A stretch of 64,000 bases of DNA from Thalassia testudinum (taxonomy: Eukaryota > Streptophyta > Magnoliopsida > Alismatales > Hydrocharitaceae). The translations under genes and the position numbers were made by a program. The stretch is from assembly GCA_037157565.1 (NCBI GenBank), contig JAZHRO010000012.1:8210501-8274500 (forward strand), given 5' to 3'. Of the stretch, positions 1 to 12,400 are shown in pieces; position 1 is the stretch's first letter; every line of letters begins with the position of its first letter. A model generated the notes under the pieces. The model saw only the letters and a list, made by a program, of their open reading frames with translations, was not told the origin of the DNA and made no database searches.

Positions 1-1900
1 CCAGGACACAGTAGATGTCATAGTAGATGTTACTGTAGATATAGGTGTTATGACCCGAGCCGCAGGAGATATATCGTCACTGTAGATGTCACTTTCTTTG
101 AGAAGATTCTATATTTCTTAGAAAAAGGAACATCTATACATGTTACATTAGAGGAGACTCAGGCTTATCACCGGAGTTTACATCCTTCACTAGACACTGA
201 GACTTGTCCTGATTTGGCAAATGGAGTAGTTTAGACACAGAGGAGCAACCATCTTTGAGGAGACCCAGTAGAGCATGCACGCTCCATCCTCTTTTACAGT
301 ACACATGTGTTGCCCATCTTGAGGATGGGGTTCGTTATGTTGCTTCTGCGATTACTGACTCTACGATTCTCAGGGTTTTAATTAGGCCTCTCGTGACCCC
401 ATGTGGCCAGCTGCAATGGATGAAGAGATACAGGCTCTACAGTCACGACAGACATGAGATCTAGTACCTTACCATAAGGATGCTACTGTGGTAGATTGCA
501 TATAGGTCTATACTATTAAGTATAGCCTTAATGGGACAATAAACAGGTATAAACCCAGGTTGTTGCCAAGGGCTTTACTCAGACGTATGTGGTAGATTAT
601 TTTAAGACCTTTTCCCCCGTAGCACTATTACTTCCGTCAAGATTATTATTTCTATTGTAGTGATTAGGAGATGGCCTTTGCATTATCTTGATATTAAAAA
701 TGTCTTTTTATATGGTGATTTATCCAAGGATACATGAGACAACCACCAGGTTACAGCATTCAGGAGGAGTATGTTTGTTGCCTACAAAAGGCAATCTATG
801 GCTTGAAACAGAGTCCTCGTGCTTGATTTGAGAGGCTTAGTATGAAGATTACGAAGATTGGGTATCAATGCTTTACTTCTGATCATTTTGTCTTCATCAA
901 GAAGACTGAGTATGAAGTGCATACCCGTGTCATTATTCTGGCAGTGTATATTGATGATATGATTCTTACTGGAGATGATGATGATGGATTTGTCCAGACC
1001 AAGTCCTTCTTATAGTCTACTTTTGTTATTAAAGACTTAGGAGAGTTGAGATATTTTCTAGGGATTGAGGCCGTGCGAAAGGGGACAGGGTTGTCCTTGT
1101 CACAGAGACAGTATACACTCCTGATTTTTCAGGAGATAGGCTTGCTTGGAGCTAAGTCATCTGGTATACTTGTGGAGCCACCACTTGCATGTCTGTCGGA
1201 TGAGGATCCATTATATGCGGATGTTACTGGTTATCGCAGTTTAGTAGGATGTTTACTCTATCTCACTATCACGAGGCCTGATATCAATTTTGCAGTGAGT
1301 AGAACTAGCCAACATATGCAAGATCCACGTTACAGTCATTGGTGTGGGGTTTCCTTATTCTGAGGTACCTCAATGGGACACTAGGCAAAGGACTGTATTA
1401 CAGAGATGGTGGGAATCTAGATATTATTGCTTACTCCGATGCTGATTATGTTGGGCCTATAGATGATCGTCGCACCACTTCAGGATTTGTTGTGTATCTT
1501 GGGGGAATCTCATCTCTTAGAGAAGTAAGGAGCAGAGTGTAGTTGCATGATCGAGTGTAGAGGCAGAGCACAGAGCGATTGCACAGGCAACTTGCGAGAT
1601 TATGTGGGTAGTTTCTTTCTTACAGGATCTTGGTGTCCAGACTACTGTCCCTGTTCCACTTCTCTGTGACAACAAGTTAGCTACTTGCATTGCCTCAAAT
1701 CTGGTCTTCCATGAGAGGACTAAGCACATTGAGGTCGATTGCCACTTTGTTCGTGACGTTGTTCTCACTAGCAAGATTACCATCCTATATGTCTCTTCAG
1801 AGCTTCAGCTGGCTGACATATTTACTAAAGCTCTGAAGAAGAAATGTTTGGATTTCCTATGTGACAAGTTGAGTCTTATAGACATCTACGCCCCAACTTG
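1..1900 (+). pseudogene. copia pol remnant: integrase end, reverse transcriptase, RNase H
   Basis: Translation in shifting frames gives recognisable copia blocks. A 'RRRYIVTVDVTFFE'-like integrase tail lies near 60-110. The RT block 'YGLKQSPRA' is near 795-820. The catalytic box reads YIDDMILTG near 945-975 (usually YVDDMIITG). The block RYFLGIEAV is at 1050-1076. The RNase H blocks are 'YSDADY' near 1432-1450 and a C-terminal part with 'ADIFTKALKKK' near 1816-1850. Internal stops occur throughout the RT. It encodes nothing usable; the family normally copies element RNA into DNA and integrates it. Confidence 0.85.
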
Positions 1901-1908
1901 AGGGTGAG

Positions 1909-2040
1909 TGTTGAGCTTAGGGGCGTACTTGTTATTTTTTGTTACTCTCAGAGTGTCTTTATAATTTTTCCAAACCTCTCTTATATAAAAGAGAGGCTAG
2001 GGTCTCTATTGAATAGTATGAAGCTTTCTTTTCTCTAACA
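1909..2040 (+). repeat. 3' LTR of the first copia element
   Basis: The repeat starts TGTTGAGCTTAGG directly after a purine-rich tract (GAGGGTGAG) that follows the last RNase H codons. It ends ...CTCTAACA. A TATA-like TATATAAAA lies at about 1982-1990. At about 132 bp it is short, as in several copia lineages. No partner LTR is in the window, so the boundary rests on the TG/CA ends and the purine tract only. Confidence 0.6.
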
Positions 2041-2237
2041 GCTTCAACTTGGAAAAGAATTTCCCAAATGGCACTTAATATTTTTGTACCAGCAAAAAAA
2101 ACCTTTTTTGTTTGCTTCTAATAAACAAATATAAGAAAATGTTTCATCATTTTCGTCCTACAAAAAAAAAAACAACAAAAAATATAGCAAAACAGGAAAG
2201 TTTCTCTGATGTGCATAATTTTATTGATATTGTTTAG

Positions 2238-3434
2238 TGTCTTGAAGAAGCATCCATCCAAATTTGTCGGATGTTGCCTGGCAAATCCTGCTCCTGATGG
2301 ATCTGGAATAGACCAGTTTGAGCAAATTGTTCTGAAGGTGACTGGACGAGCCTTTGTTTAACAGGAGATAGGCTACCATTCTACCGTGAAGAAGAGATTT
2401 CTTAAATGCAATTTTGCTATCTAAATTTCTTGTTATAATGTATTTCTCTTTTTTAGGAGGGATATCGTGCCGTGCGATTTAACCCATACTTATGGCCTTC
2501 TGGTCAAAAGGTATTCATCAGGGTTTGATAGTCTCTGGTTATCAACTAACTATGATTGCTTGGGTAGTAGCTTACTCAGTGTGAGCTACAACTGTTGGTG
2601 GATCTAATCTCCTCATGAACCTTCTTTTATTCATCTTGCAACAAGAAGCATGCTCATCGATCTCATTTTTCTGTTTACTAAGATGACAAATGATGTAGGA
2701 AGGGCCTTGTTTTCCAAAGCAGGAGAACTAGGAGTGCCTGTGGGGATCATGTGTATGAAGGTATCTGAGCTTTCCTCCAATTGTCTCACTGCCTTCCCTT
2801 TCACCACCAGCTGTGCATATTGCTTCAAAATGGATGAGACTGTAGCCAACAGCATAAAGTCTTGAACTAATATACAGATGTTTCAAGCTAAAAAGAATTG
2901 ACAAATTGGTGAAGACTTACATTCTCTGTTTCTATACGTGCTGGTTGAACTGTTATGTTTTGTAGTTAACATCAAGTTGGAAATACCCATATACAAATTC
3001 CCATAAGAAGAGTTAAGTTCAAATAACCTCACTGATGAAATGAACCTGTCATAGCTCCATGATTGGCAGATACTAAACATGAGCACCTTACCAGGCGTAA
3101 ACATTGCCATCATTTGGATTTCAAACATGTCAAATAAGTTATAAGTTTACAAACTTCTGATTCTGCACACACCATTTCAAAGATTGACCTTTTCCTATGC
3201 AGGGCTTTAATTTGCATGCCTCAGAGATCAAGGAGCTGTGCTCCAGTTTTCCATCTACTCATGTAATACTTGATCACCTAGCTTTTTGCAAACCTCCACA
3301 GTAAGCTTTCCTTTATCGTAGTATATTGTCTCTGAAACCATTTAAACCGATCTAATGACTGAGTAATATTTGCTAGAGATGATGATGAAAGGGAAGTTTT
3401 TGCCAAACTTCTAGAACTATCCAAATTTCCCCAG
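2238..3434 (+). CDS. Amidohydrolase exons 1-5 of those visible
   Basis: Exons 2238-2337, 2457-2510, 2683-2760, 3203-3300 and 3377-3434 lie within 1.2 kb and are separated by introns of 76-442 bp. The first visible exon starts in phase: one base completes a codon, then [11 protein letters not shown]. The acceptors are TTTAG, TTTAG, CTAAG, TGCAG and GCTAG. The fifth exon ends at LSKFPQ and its donor GTACAT opens the 15.1 kb intron. Open frames on the opposite strand of this stretch are shadows. Confidence 0.85.
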
Positions 3435-6400
3435 GTACATTTGACATTGCTTGCACTAAATTACTTCAGCATGAAACTTTATTTTTTCCTTGCCTTATAT
3501 GTCAACTAGTTTATTTTCAGTACCTTTTATTCTCTCCCGTGGGTGTAGTGTTCCTTCTATTAATAGTTTACCCTCCGTCTGTTGTTGCAAAACCTGAAGA
3601 TTCAGTTGGAAAAAGGACAATTTTGGGTTTCGAAGATTCATAAATTCCTGAATGTAGCTTCTTTTTTCTCTTCAGGAACAAACAAAACAAACTAGTCATA
3701 TTTGCAAAACACATTCATGTCATTCATCGTTAATGATTGATGTCTTCTTTTGGGGAGATTGAGAAACTTTGTATTCTATCATCAAGATGATTGAACTGGT
3801 TTATAGTGTATACTCTTTGAGTCACTATAAATTTCTGAATGGATTTCACACTTTTATGAGGTTGCCTCTTTCACCTATATTGTAAATCAATTCTGTTTAG
3901 GATTAGCGTGTAGAATTTAAGTGACTAGTTTTAGAGCCATATAAATAATAAGAATACTTGTATTTGGTGAGAGTTTCTATAGAAATAGCTTTATACTATA
4001 CTATATATTTTAGATGTTGAATGCAACAAATGACATTTCCTAGGGAATTTCTAAGGTTTCATTCTCCTGTGAGTAACAGTTTATAGGTGTTGAACCACGA
4101 CAATCCTCATCTCTCTTGTATGAGAATTCTTCAACATCAGGAGAGTTGAGTCGTTGATAGCTGCTGCTTTGCCATTACTGTTAAAGTAAAAACACAGCGC
4201 CACCATTATTGAGCATCTAGTTGCCACTTGGAAATATGTTGTGCAGCATCCAGTCTCCATGAAAATGACAGGACCTTACTGCAAGTAATTGTAAATAGAA
4301 CATGTGGCTTTTGGGACGTATGTAGGGATTTAGCAAGGGGAAATTGCTCCTTTTTTTTTGAAAAAAGAGAAATAACTCTTCAGAAGAGATGTGGCAACCC
4401 TATTATGGTCATACTCTAAAGGTTCATGAAAAGTAGCGAAATGCATGAGAAGACATGGGAAGCTCTATACGAGAATTCAAGTGGTAACTCGTAATGTTCC
4501 ATTTCTTTATTCCCATTTAAGTGGGTAGAAATTGTTTAACTATAGCATGAAGTGCTAGAAATGGGGAGGATTTGCTTCCAAAAGCAACCGGCCCAGGGTT
4601 CAGTGTATCCCCTACTACACTGGTCTTGCCCACACTTGCTGCTTACTTGTTATCTACAAGATGAGTCCTTGATTGATCAATAAGCCACCAACCAGGAATA
4701 ATCGGATATGGAGTCAAATCAATGAAGTGAACTACCCCTTCCACTTGCTTACTAAAGCTTTGTTCCCAAAAGAAAAAGAACAAATGCCTCAGAAAATGTA
4801 GATCTTTCAAGGAAGGGAAGGAACTACATGAATCATTGCGATGGTTGGAGGGTCATTACTAAAGGAGCAATTTTGATTTGAGCCTTGTTTATGAGCTATG
4901 TCCTTGTCTTGCTATTTAATTGGACCTTGGTTGGAGAAGGTAGTTTGTAGTCAGCTTCCTTTTCCCTTTTCTTAGTTTTGCTTGCCTTTGTGATGTCAGT
5001 TTAGACCCCGTGCTTTAATTCTCTTCCTCTTGTTACCAATTCAGGGCTTTTTATGTCGGTCTGCTTACTTCTCTGTCCTGTCAGAAATTTCCCCTGTACT
5101 GTATGCAAGGTCTGTAATCCTATGCTAACGTCTTTGTCACCTACTGAAGGTGCATCATCAAGAGTGATAATTGGAAATAATTCAAATATGTGTGTACTCA
5201 TTTTTTTTTCCTAATTGTAATGAAGTAACATAACTTTGTATTATTAGTGCCCCTATGTATTGGTTTTTTTTTGGAAAAGAAAAAGGATTGTTACATGAGG
5301 TCAGTAACTATCTGTTTCATTACCTCCAAGTAAAGATAATTGTACCAGCCATGGCTGGCGAAAGGAAGGGCAAGAGATACAAATGTTGGGACCAGAAGTT
5401 CAAAAAATACAAAGAATCCCTTACAGTATTCTCGATACACACTCTTTCTCGTTTGAACGTTGCCCATTTAGGACAACGAAAATTCATTGGGGGTCTTCAT
5501 GCCTTAATGTAGTTCTGCCACTGGTTATGCATCTGTTTTATTGCTATATGCTCATTATTATTTTTTTTTGAGAGAAAAGAGGAAGATTACCTAATCTAAA
5601 TATAGTAAATTAAAAATGGAACGAACTTATAAGTTTTGGAGCCAAAATTCAGGAAAACAGCAAGCCTTCTTCACAGCATTCTCCACTCAACATCTCTCAT
5701 TATTGAAAACTTTACCATTCCTCTGCAACCAAAAATAGCCCAAAGAAAGCCAAATACTTTTCACCAGCCTGCCATAAGATGTAGAGGGTCCCAGAATGTC
5801 TTCCAAAAGAATCAAAGTCAGTATAATTGGCCGTGTGTACCGCACAATGATCCCAAACCTTTCTAGAGAAACCACAATCAAAGAACAAATGATGCATGTC
5901 CTCTTTTGATTGACCACACAACAGACAGGTGGTATCTTTAGTAGCGCACCACTTAGTTCGATAAACTTTGGTTGCCAACCTCTTCCTCCTAAAAAATTAA
6001 AGAAACAACTTGACTTTGACAGGTATCTTGCAACCCTAGATCAGCCTGGAATCCCTCTCCACATGCGGAAGCCGATCTCCATTCGAAATTAGGAGATTGT
6101 ATGCATTCTTGACGGAAAATCTGCCATATTTCCACTGCATCTTATCAAGTTCAGCAGCAGGTGAAACATCCTCCCACGTAGATAGCAGTTGCTGAAAATC
6201 AGAAAATGTGGCATCAGAAAGGCCTTTGAGAAGTCTTATGTCCCAAACACCATGTTCTCTGTCCCACAACTCAACCACAAGCGACTCCTTATGTTGAATA
6301 TGCTGAAATAACCTCTGGTAAAGGTTTGATAATCTGCCACATTCAGACTAATCGTCAAGCCAGAACTTGAAAGAATGCCCATCACCAAGAGTTGGACCAA

Positions 6401-9400
6401 AGTGGCTAGCAAACTTAATCATCAAAGGGCGCAAGGAGTACTAAAAGGCGGAAGATCCATTGGCTGCTGTAGCATGCTGAATAAGATCCATGTCTCCTCC
6501 ATATGAGTCTTTCAAGGTAGACGTGAGCATGTCATGACCGTTAGAAAACAATCTAACCAACCACTTTAATAAGAGAGCCTTGTTGAAGTAATCTAATTTT
6601 ACTACACCAAGGCCTCCTTTTCTAGGCTTGCAAATATCATCTTAAGAAACCAATCGTGCAAATCTCCCCTCCCAATCTGCCTCCTTCCAAAAGAACTTTT
6701 TCCTTATGAAATCAATGCTTCTTAGTATTTTTTTTGTTGGCGCAAACACTGACATGAAGAATACCGGGATAGACGATAAAACTGATTTAAGAACCAAATG
6801 TCCTCCTCTAGACAGAAGTCTACCACTCCAAGAGGACTTCTTAGATAATCTTTCAACAAGAGGCCTCCAGTCGGATGAGTTTAGTTTTTCCCCTTTGACG
6901 GCAAACCAAGATATTTGATTGGAAGCTTAACTATTGGAGTTTCAAGGATACCTGCCAGTTCATTCTCCTCCCTACTGTCCATGCCTAATGGGACTAGTGT
7001 GGACTTGCTTTGATTAATTTTAAGGACTGAAATTTCAGCAAAAATTCTTACCATCGAGGAGACATGAGAAGCCTCTCTTCCTCCCCCTTTAATGAAGAAA
7101 ATCGTGTCATTGGCATATTGCAAGATAGGTGTAATGATTCTACCGTCATTCTTAGCCGTGTATCCCCTAAATAAACCACCATCACAAGCTCTAAAAGCCA
7201 TGTTTGCAAGCGTATCCACCGCAATATTGAACATCGATTCTAACGGAGAACATTGCTGAACTCCCCTCTACGGCTGAGTCCAAGACTTGTTTGCCCTTCC
7301 ATTTACCAACATAGAAAAAGATGTAGTAACACATCTCTTCATCAACATTATCCAACAATCCGGAAAACCCTATCTCTTTAGGACATCCCATAAATAATTC
7401 CAAGAAACTGAATCATAGGCGTTAGAAAAGTCTGTAGAATCCCTACCAGGAGGGGATGACGTAATAAAATGCGGAAATATAATATAAACAATCTCAAAAA
7501 AATTCAATCACACAATGTACACAATTATTTTTAGGTGGAAACCCAGACCGGGTGAAAACCACCACCTAACCCTCTCGAGTTAGGATTTTCCGATCAACCA
7601 AGTTGATCAAATCCACTAAACAAATCACTTAAACGAGGGTGATTTAACCTCAATTATAACCACGCTACAAGTGCGAGGGTAGCGTTCCTCAATCCCTTCT
7701 CTTCACGAGAAGGATTTTGTCCCACGAAGGAGACAGGAATTCGCAAAGCGAATACCTAACTAAGTAACAAAGTAAAATAACAAATATAGTCCTATAGAGT
7801 CAACAAAGATTTAAACCTAGCTTCTATAGGAATTAGGAAACTCCCCTTTGCAAGGAGTGCGTCGAATCGATGACGTGGGTGTGTGAGCCACGCGACGGCG
7901 CAACGTCGCTCTCATGAACTACGGTGGGAGAGCGGGTGCGCAAAGGTTTGATGCTCTCAAGATGAAGAACTTGAGCTTGGAGAGCAAGAGCTTTTCTTCT
8001 TAGGATCAAGAGACACAAAATGGTGTGAAAGTGTATTACTCGGTGTGTCTTGGTGTGCAAGAGGTTCCTCTCTATTTATAGAGGCCTTAGGAAAGCTTTA
8101 GAAGGCTTTGGAAAGCTTCCATAGCCGTTGGGAGCAAAGCCCAAGAGAATCAGGCTGAAATCAGGAACAATGATTGCACTGACAGGGCTATCAGACGTCT
8201 GATCCTAGCATCAGACGTCTGGGAAACCAGTTTAAGATGTCTGAAAACAAGGTTAGACATCTGATTTTAGGCGGGTTTCTTCCTGACTTGAATCAGATCT
8301 AAACAGGGTTCTAGTGCAAGTCCATCAGACGACATACAGGACGCCTGGCACTTTGTCTGGACGTCTCGAAACCTACTTTTTCGTGGGAATGGATTTCCAA
8401 AATAGTGCAACGACTAGAAAATCTCTGAGAAGAGATTTTGGGTCAGCCGAGGCAAAACAGTCATCTATTATACGTCTGGAAAGGCTTAAGGACGTCTGGT
8501 AAGGCTCTAACGGTCATATCCTTTAGTGTTTGATAAGTTAGCCAACGGTCCACTAATTGGACGTTTGGCAAAGTCATCAGACGTCTTCTAAGATGTCTGG
8601 ATAAAGGTCTGGACGTCTGATTTCATCAGAAATGTTATCAGACGTTTGAATCAACAGTCAGGCGTCTTAAAACGTATTATCAGATGTCTGATTTTAGAAT
8701 TAGGCGTATGAAAGAGCTGTTTGAACCCTATATTGGTTTTCTAAGTTTTCTACAGAAAACCTAAGTATCCTAGGGTTGTGCCGGTGTTCCTAGGACTACT
8801 GTTAGGGTACTTTGAGGCTCTTTAACATGATTTTCTAAGGAACAAAAAGAGTAAGGAAATAAAGACAAAAGTACATGAAAGAAATAAACAGAATTCTATC
8901 ATATTCTTCTTGTCCTTCCATCTTCAATCTATCGCTCCTCGCGAATCTCCTCTGTTCTCCATCAAATTCCTCCAATCCATCTTGGATGCGAGCTCGAACT
9001 CCGTCTAAACACGTCTCCATTTTGCAATTGACCTGAAATCTAAGACTCCAAGTGCAAATGTTAAATGACACGTGTTTTGTTATCATCAAAACAAACGATC
9101 GTGGTGCTCTAGCACCAACAATCTCCCCCTTTTTGATGATGACAAAACCATAAATAATAATGCAAAAAAATCCTCCCCGTTTTTGACATTATCAAAAAGG
9201 TTTGATTGATTTTAAATTTCCTATAACTTCCCTTAAAACATGCTCTTCTATGAATTTCTTTTAACAAAAGTAATGTCCTCCCCTTTTTGTAACAACAAGA
9301 TAGCTATTATTTTTCTCCCCCTTACTAAAGGAAATTTAGTTAACTTGCATCTCCCTCTTAAAAATTGACAATTAGCTCATAATTTTTTAACTCCCCCTAT

Positions 9401-12400
9401 CTAAATGCTTATGATAGAAAGATAGGGTAAAGAATTTTTACCTCACCTACCATGGCCAATAAAATGGCCCAAATGGTGGTAGTGGATGCCACATCAGATG
9501 GGGCTCCCATCTGTAGCTTGGAGGCCCGGGCATTGGCGCCGGTCTCCAGTCTGGTGGTTGATGTGCGGCGGGTCCATCGTTTATTCGCAGTCTCGTCGGT
9601 CTTCTTGTTCTCCTCCTTGGTCTACTCTTTGGTTCTCCCAACTCGAGTTGACCAGCCTGGAGCTTGTAGGTCCAGTCCTTTGTGTTGTAGTCATCCCTGA
9701 AACCTACAAAACAAGATTCCAATTCTCTTTTTGGTATCCAAGTGAGCTTGGATCCATATCTGTTAGTGGGTCTCCTTGATGGAGATCATTTCTCAACCTT
9801 AGGGTTATAAAAATTATCTACTTTGTTGATTAATTTGTTGGAGTTTTCCCTAAGACATACAATTTCTTTTTCTATAATATGCATTTTAGTCTTTAAAACA
9901 GAAAATTCTAATTTTAAACTATCATTTTCTTCAATCAATTTAGTATTTTCATTGATTAAATTTTTATTTTCTATTAACAGATTATTATCCTTAGAACTAG
10001 AGCTGCTTTCTAGGTCCTTAAGTTTTATTTCTAACCTATCATTTTCAGATTTAAGAAAGCTAAGGTTCTTTTTAATGCTTTTGTTTTCTATTCTTAATGA
10101 TTTACTAACATCAAATAATTCATTAAAAGTTTCTTGTAAATTGAAATTTACCTCGTTGTCTGAGTCGCTTCCGCTTTCGCTGTCGCTATCACTTCCTTTG
10201 GCCATGAAACCAAAGCAAGCGGTTTCTTCTTCTATAGACTTTTCTTCTTCTTCCTCCGAGCTCGAATCGTCCTAAGTGGCTTGAAATGCCTTCTTCTTAG
10301 ATTTCTTCTCCTTTTCCTTCTTCTCCTTTTTGAGAAGAGGGCACTCTGGTCGTAGGTGCCCTTTTCGTTGCAATGATAGCAACGTCTCGGACTTTTCTTC
10401 TTCTCCTTCTTCTTTGATTCCCTACACAACTTGGAAAACTTTTTAAGTAAAATTTTAAAGTCTTCATCATCGGAACTTACCTCGCTATCCGATACAACTT
10501 TGAAGGCGAGAGTCTTCTTCGATTTTGGCTCCGGTGCATCCTTCTTCTGCTTCAACTTTATCTCGTAGGCCATTAGATTGCCTAGGAGATCTTCCATGTT
10601 GAAGTCCTCCACCTCGTTTGCCTCCTCAATCGCGATGACCTTCTGCTCCCATTCTGGTCCAAGGGAACGAAGAAGCTTTCCTTGAAGCTCCCCCTTGATG
10701 AAGGTCTTCCCTAAAGCTTTCAAATTATTCACAATGAGAGTGAACCTAGTGTTCATCTCACTTAAAGAATCGTTAGGCTTCATAGAAAAAGATTCAAATT
10801 CTTGAGAAAGTAAATTTATTTTAGAAATTTTTATCTTAGAGGTCCCTTCGTGAGTTACCTCAAGTGTGTGCCAAATCTCGTATGCAGTGGCGCATTGCGA
10901 GATTCTGTTGAACTCCTCAGGGCTGAGCGCGCAGTACAACGCGTTCATTGTTTTCGCGTTGAGCGAGAGTTCCCGGATCTGCTGTTGCGAGTATCCTGTG
11001 GTGGATTTTTCTAGGATGTCGAAGGGGGTCTCGCACCTAGCCCAAATTGTAAAGTCGGTGGCTTGAAGCCATGTCTTCATCCGTAGCTTCCAGTAAGGGT
11101 AGTTGCTCCTGTCGAAGAACGGCGGATGGGACGTGGATTGCCCCTCGGAGATTCGGATTACGGAACTGCTCCCCTCCATGATCTTCTTGCCGGGTGTTAC
11201 TCCGATCTCGCAAGAACCTACTTTGATACCAATTGTGGAATCCCTACCAGGAGGGAGTGACGTAATAAAATGCGGAAATATAATATAAACAATCTCACAA
11301 AAATTCAATCATACAATGTGCACAATTATTTTTAGGTGGAAACCTAAACCGGGTGAAAACCACCACCTAACCCTCTCTAGTTAGGATTTTCCGATCAACC
11401 AAGTTGATCAAATCCACTAAACGAATCACTTAAACGAGGGTGATTCAACCTCAATTACAACCACGCTATAAGTGCGAGGGTAGTGTTCCTCAACCCCTTC
11501 TCTTTACGAGAAGAATTTTGTCCCACGAAGGAGACGGGAATTCGTAAAGCGAATACCCAACCAAGTAACAAAGTAAAATAACAAATATAGTCCTATAGAG
11601 CCAACAAAGATTTAAACTTAGCTTCTATAGGAATTAGGAAACTCCCCTTTGCAAGGAGTGCGTCGAATCGATGACGTGGGTGCGTGAGCCACGCGACGGC
11701 GCAACGTCGCTCTCGTGAACTACGGTGGAAGAGCGGGTGCGCAAAGGCTTGATGCTCTCAAGATGAAGAACTTGAGCTTGGAGAGTAAGAGCTTTTCTTC
11801 TTAGGATCAAGAGACACAAAATGGTGTGAAAGTGTATTACTCGATGTGTCTTGGTGTGCAAGAGGTTCCTCTCTATTTATAGAGGCCTTAGGAAAGCTTT
11901 GGGAGGCTTTGGAAAGCTTTCATAGCCGTTGGGAGCAAAGCCCAAGAAAATCAGGTCAAAATCAGGAACAATGATTGCACTGACAGGGCTATCAGACGTC
12001 TGATCCTAGCATCAGACGTCTGGGAAACCAGTTTAAGATGTTTGAAAACAAGGTTAGACATCTGATTTTAGGCGGGTTTCTTCCTGACTTGAATCAGATC
12101 TAAACAGGGTTCTAGTGCAAGTCCATCAGACGACATACAGGACGCCTGGCACTTTGTCTGGACGTCTCGAAACCTACTTTTTCGTGGGAATGGATTTCCA
12201 AAATAGTCCAACGACTAGAAAATCTCTGAGAAGAGATTTTGGGTCAGCCGAGGCAAAACAGTCATCTATTATACGTCTGGAAAGGCTTAAGGACGTCTGG
12301 TAAGGCTCTAACGGTCATATCCTTTAGTGTTTGATAAGTTAGCCAACGGTCCACTAATTGGACGTTTGGCAAAGTCATCAGACGTCTTCTAAGATGTCTG

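Larger units (their letters stand above)
1..2049 (+). mobile_element. Ty1/copia retrotransposon, truncated by the window edge (3' part)
   Basis: The stretch reads in order as the end of a copia integrase, reverse transcriptase, RNase H, a short purine run and a 3' LTR, all on the plus strand. The 5' half lies outside the window. Many stops and frameshifts show that it is dead. It lies in an intron of the amidohydrolase gene, because the next host exon begins at 2238 and earlier exons must lie to the left. The exact right end is uncertain: the LTR could stop at 2040 (a TG...CA pairing) or about 2049 (other elements in this window end in ...CAACT or ...CAAGT just before the primer site). Confidence 0.85.

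Noticed and set aside
8190..8712. Regularly repeated short motifs, considered as a CRISPR-like array
   Set aside because: Spacing is irregular, units are decayed palindromes, and the array lies inside an LTR of a plant retrotransposon.
9447..9779. Overlapping open frames of 82-97 codons on both strands
   Set aside because: They fall in the non-coding internal part of the gag-only element and show no known domain.
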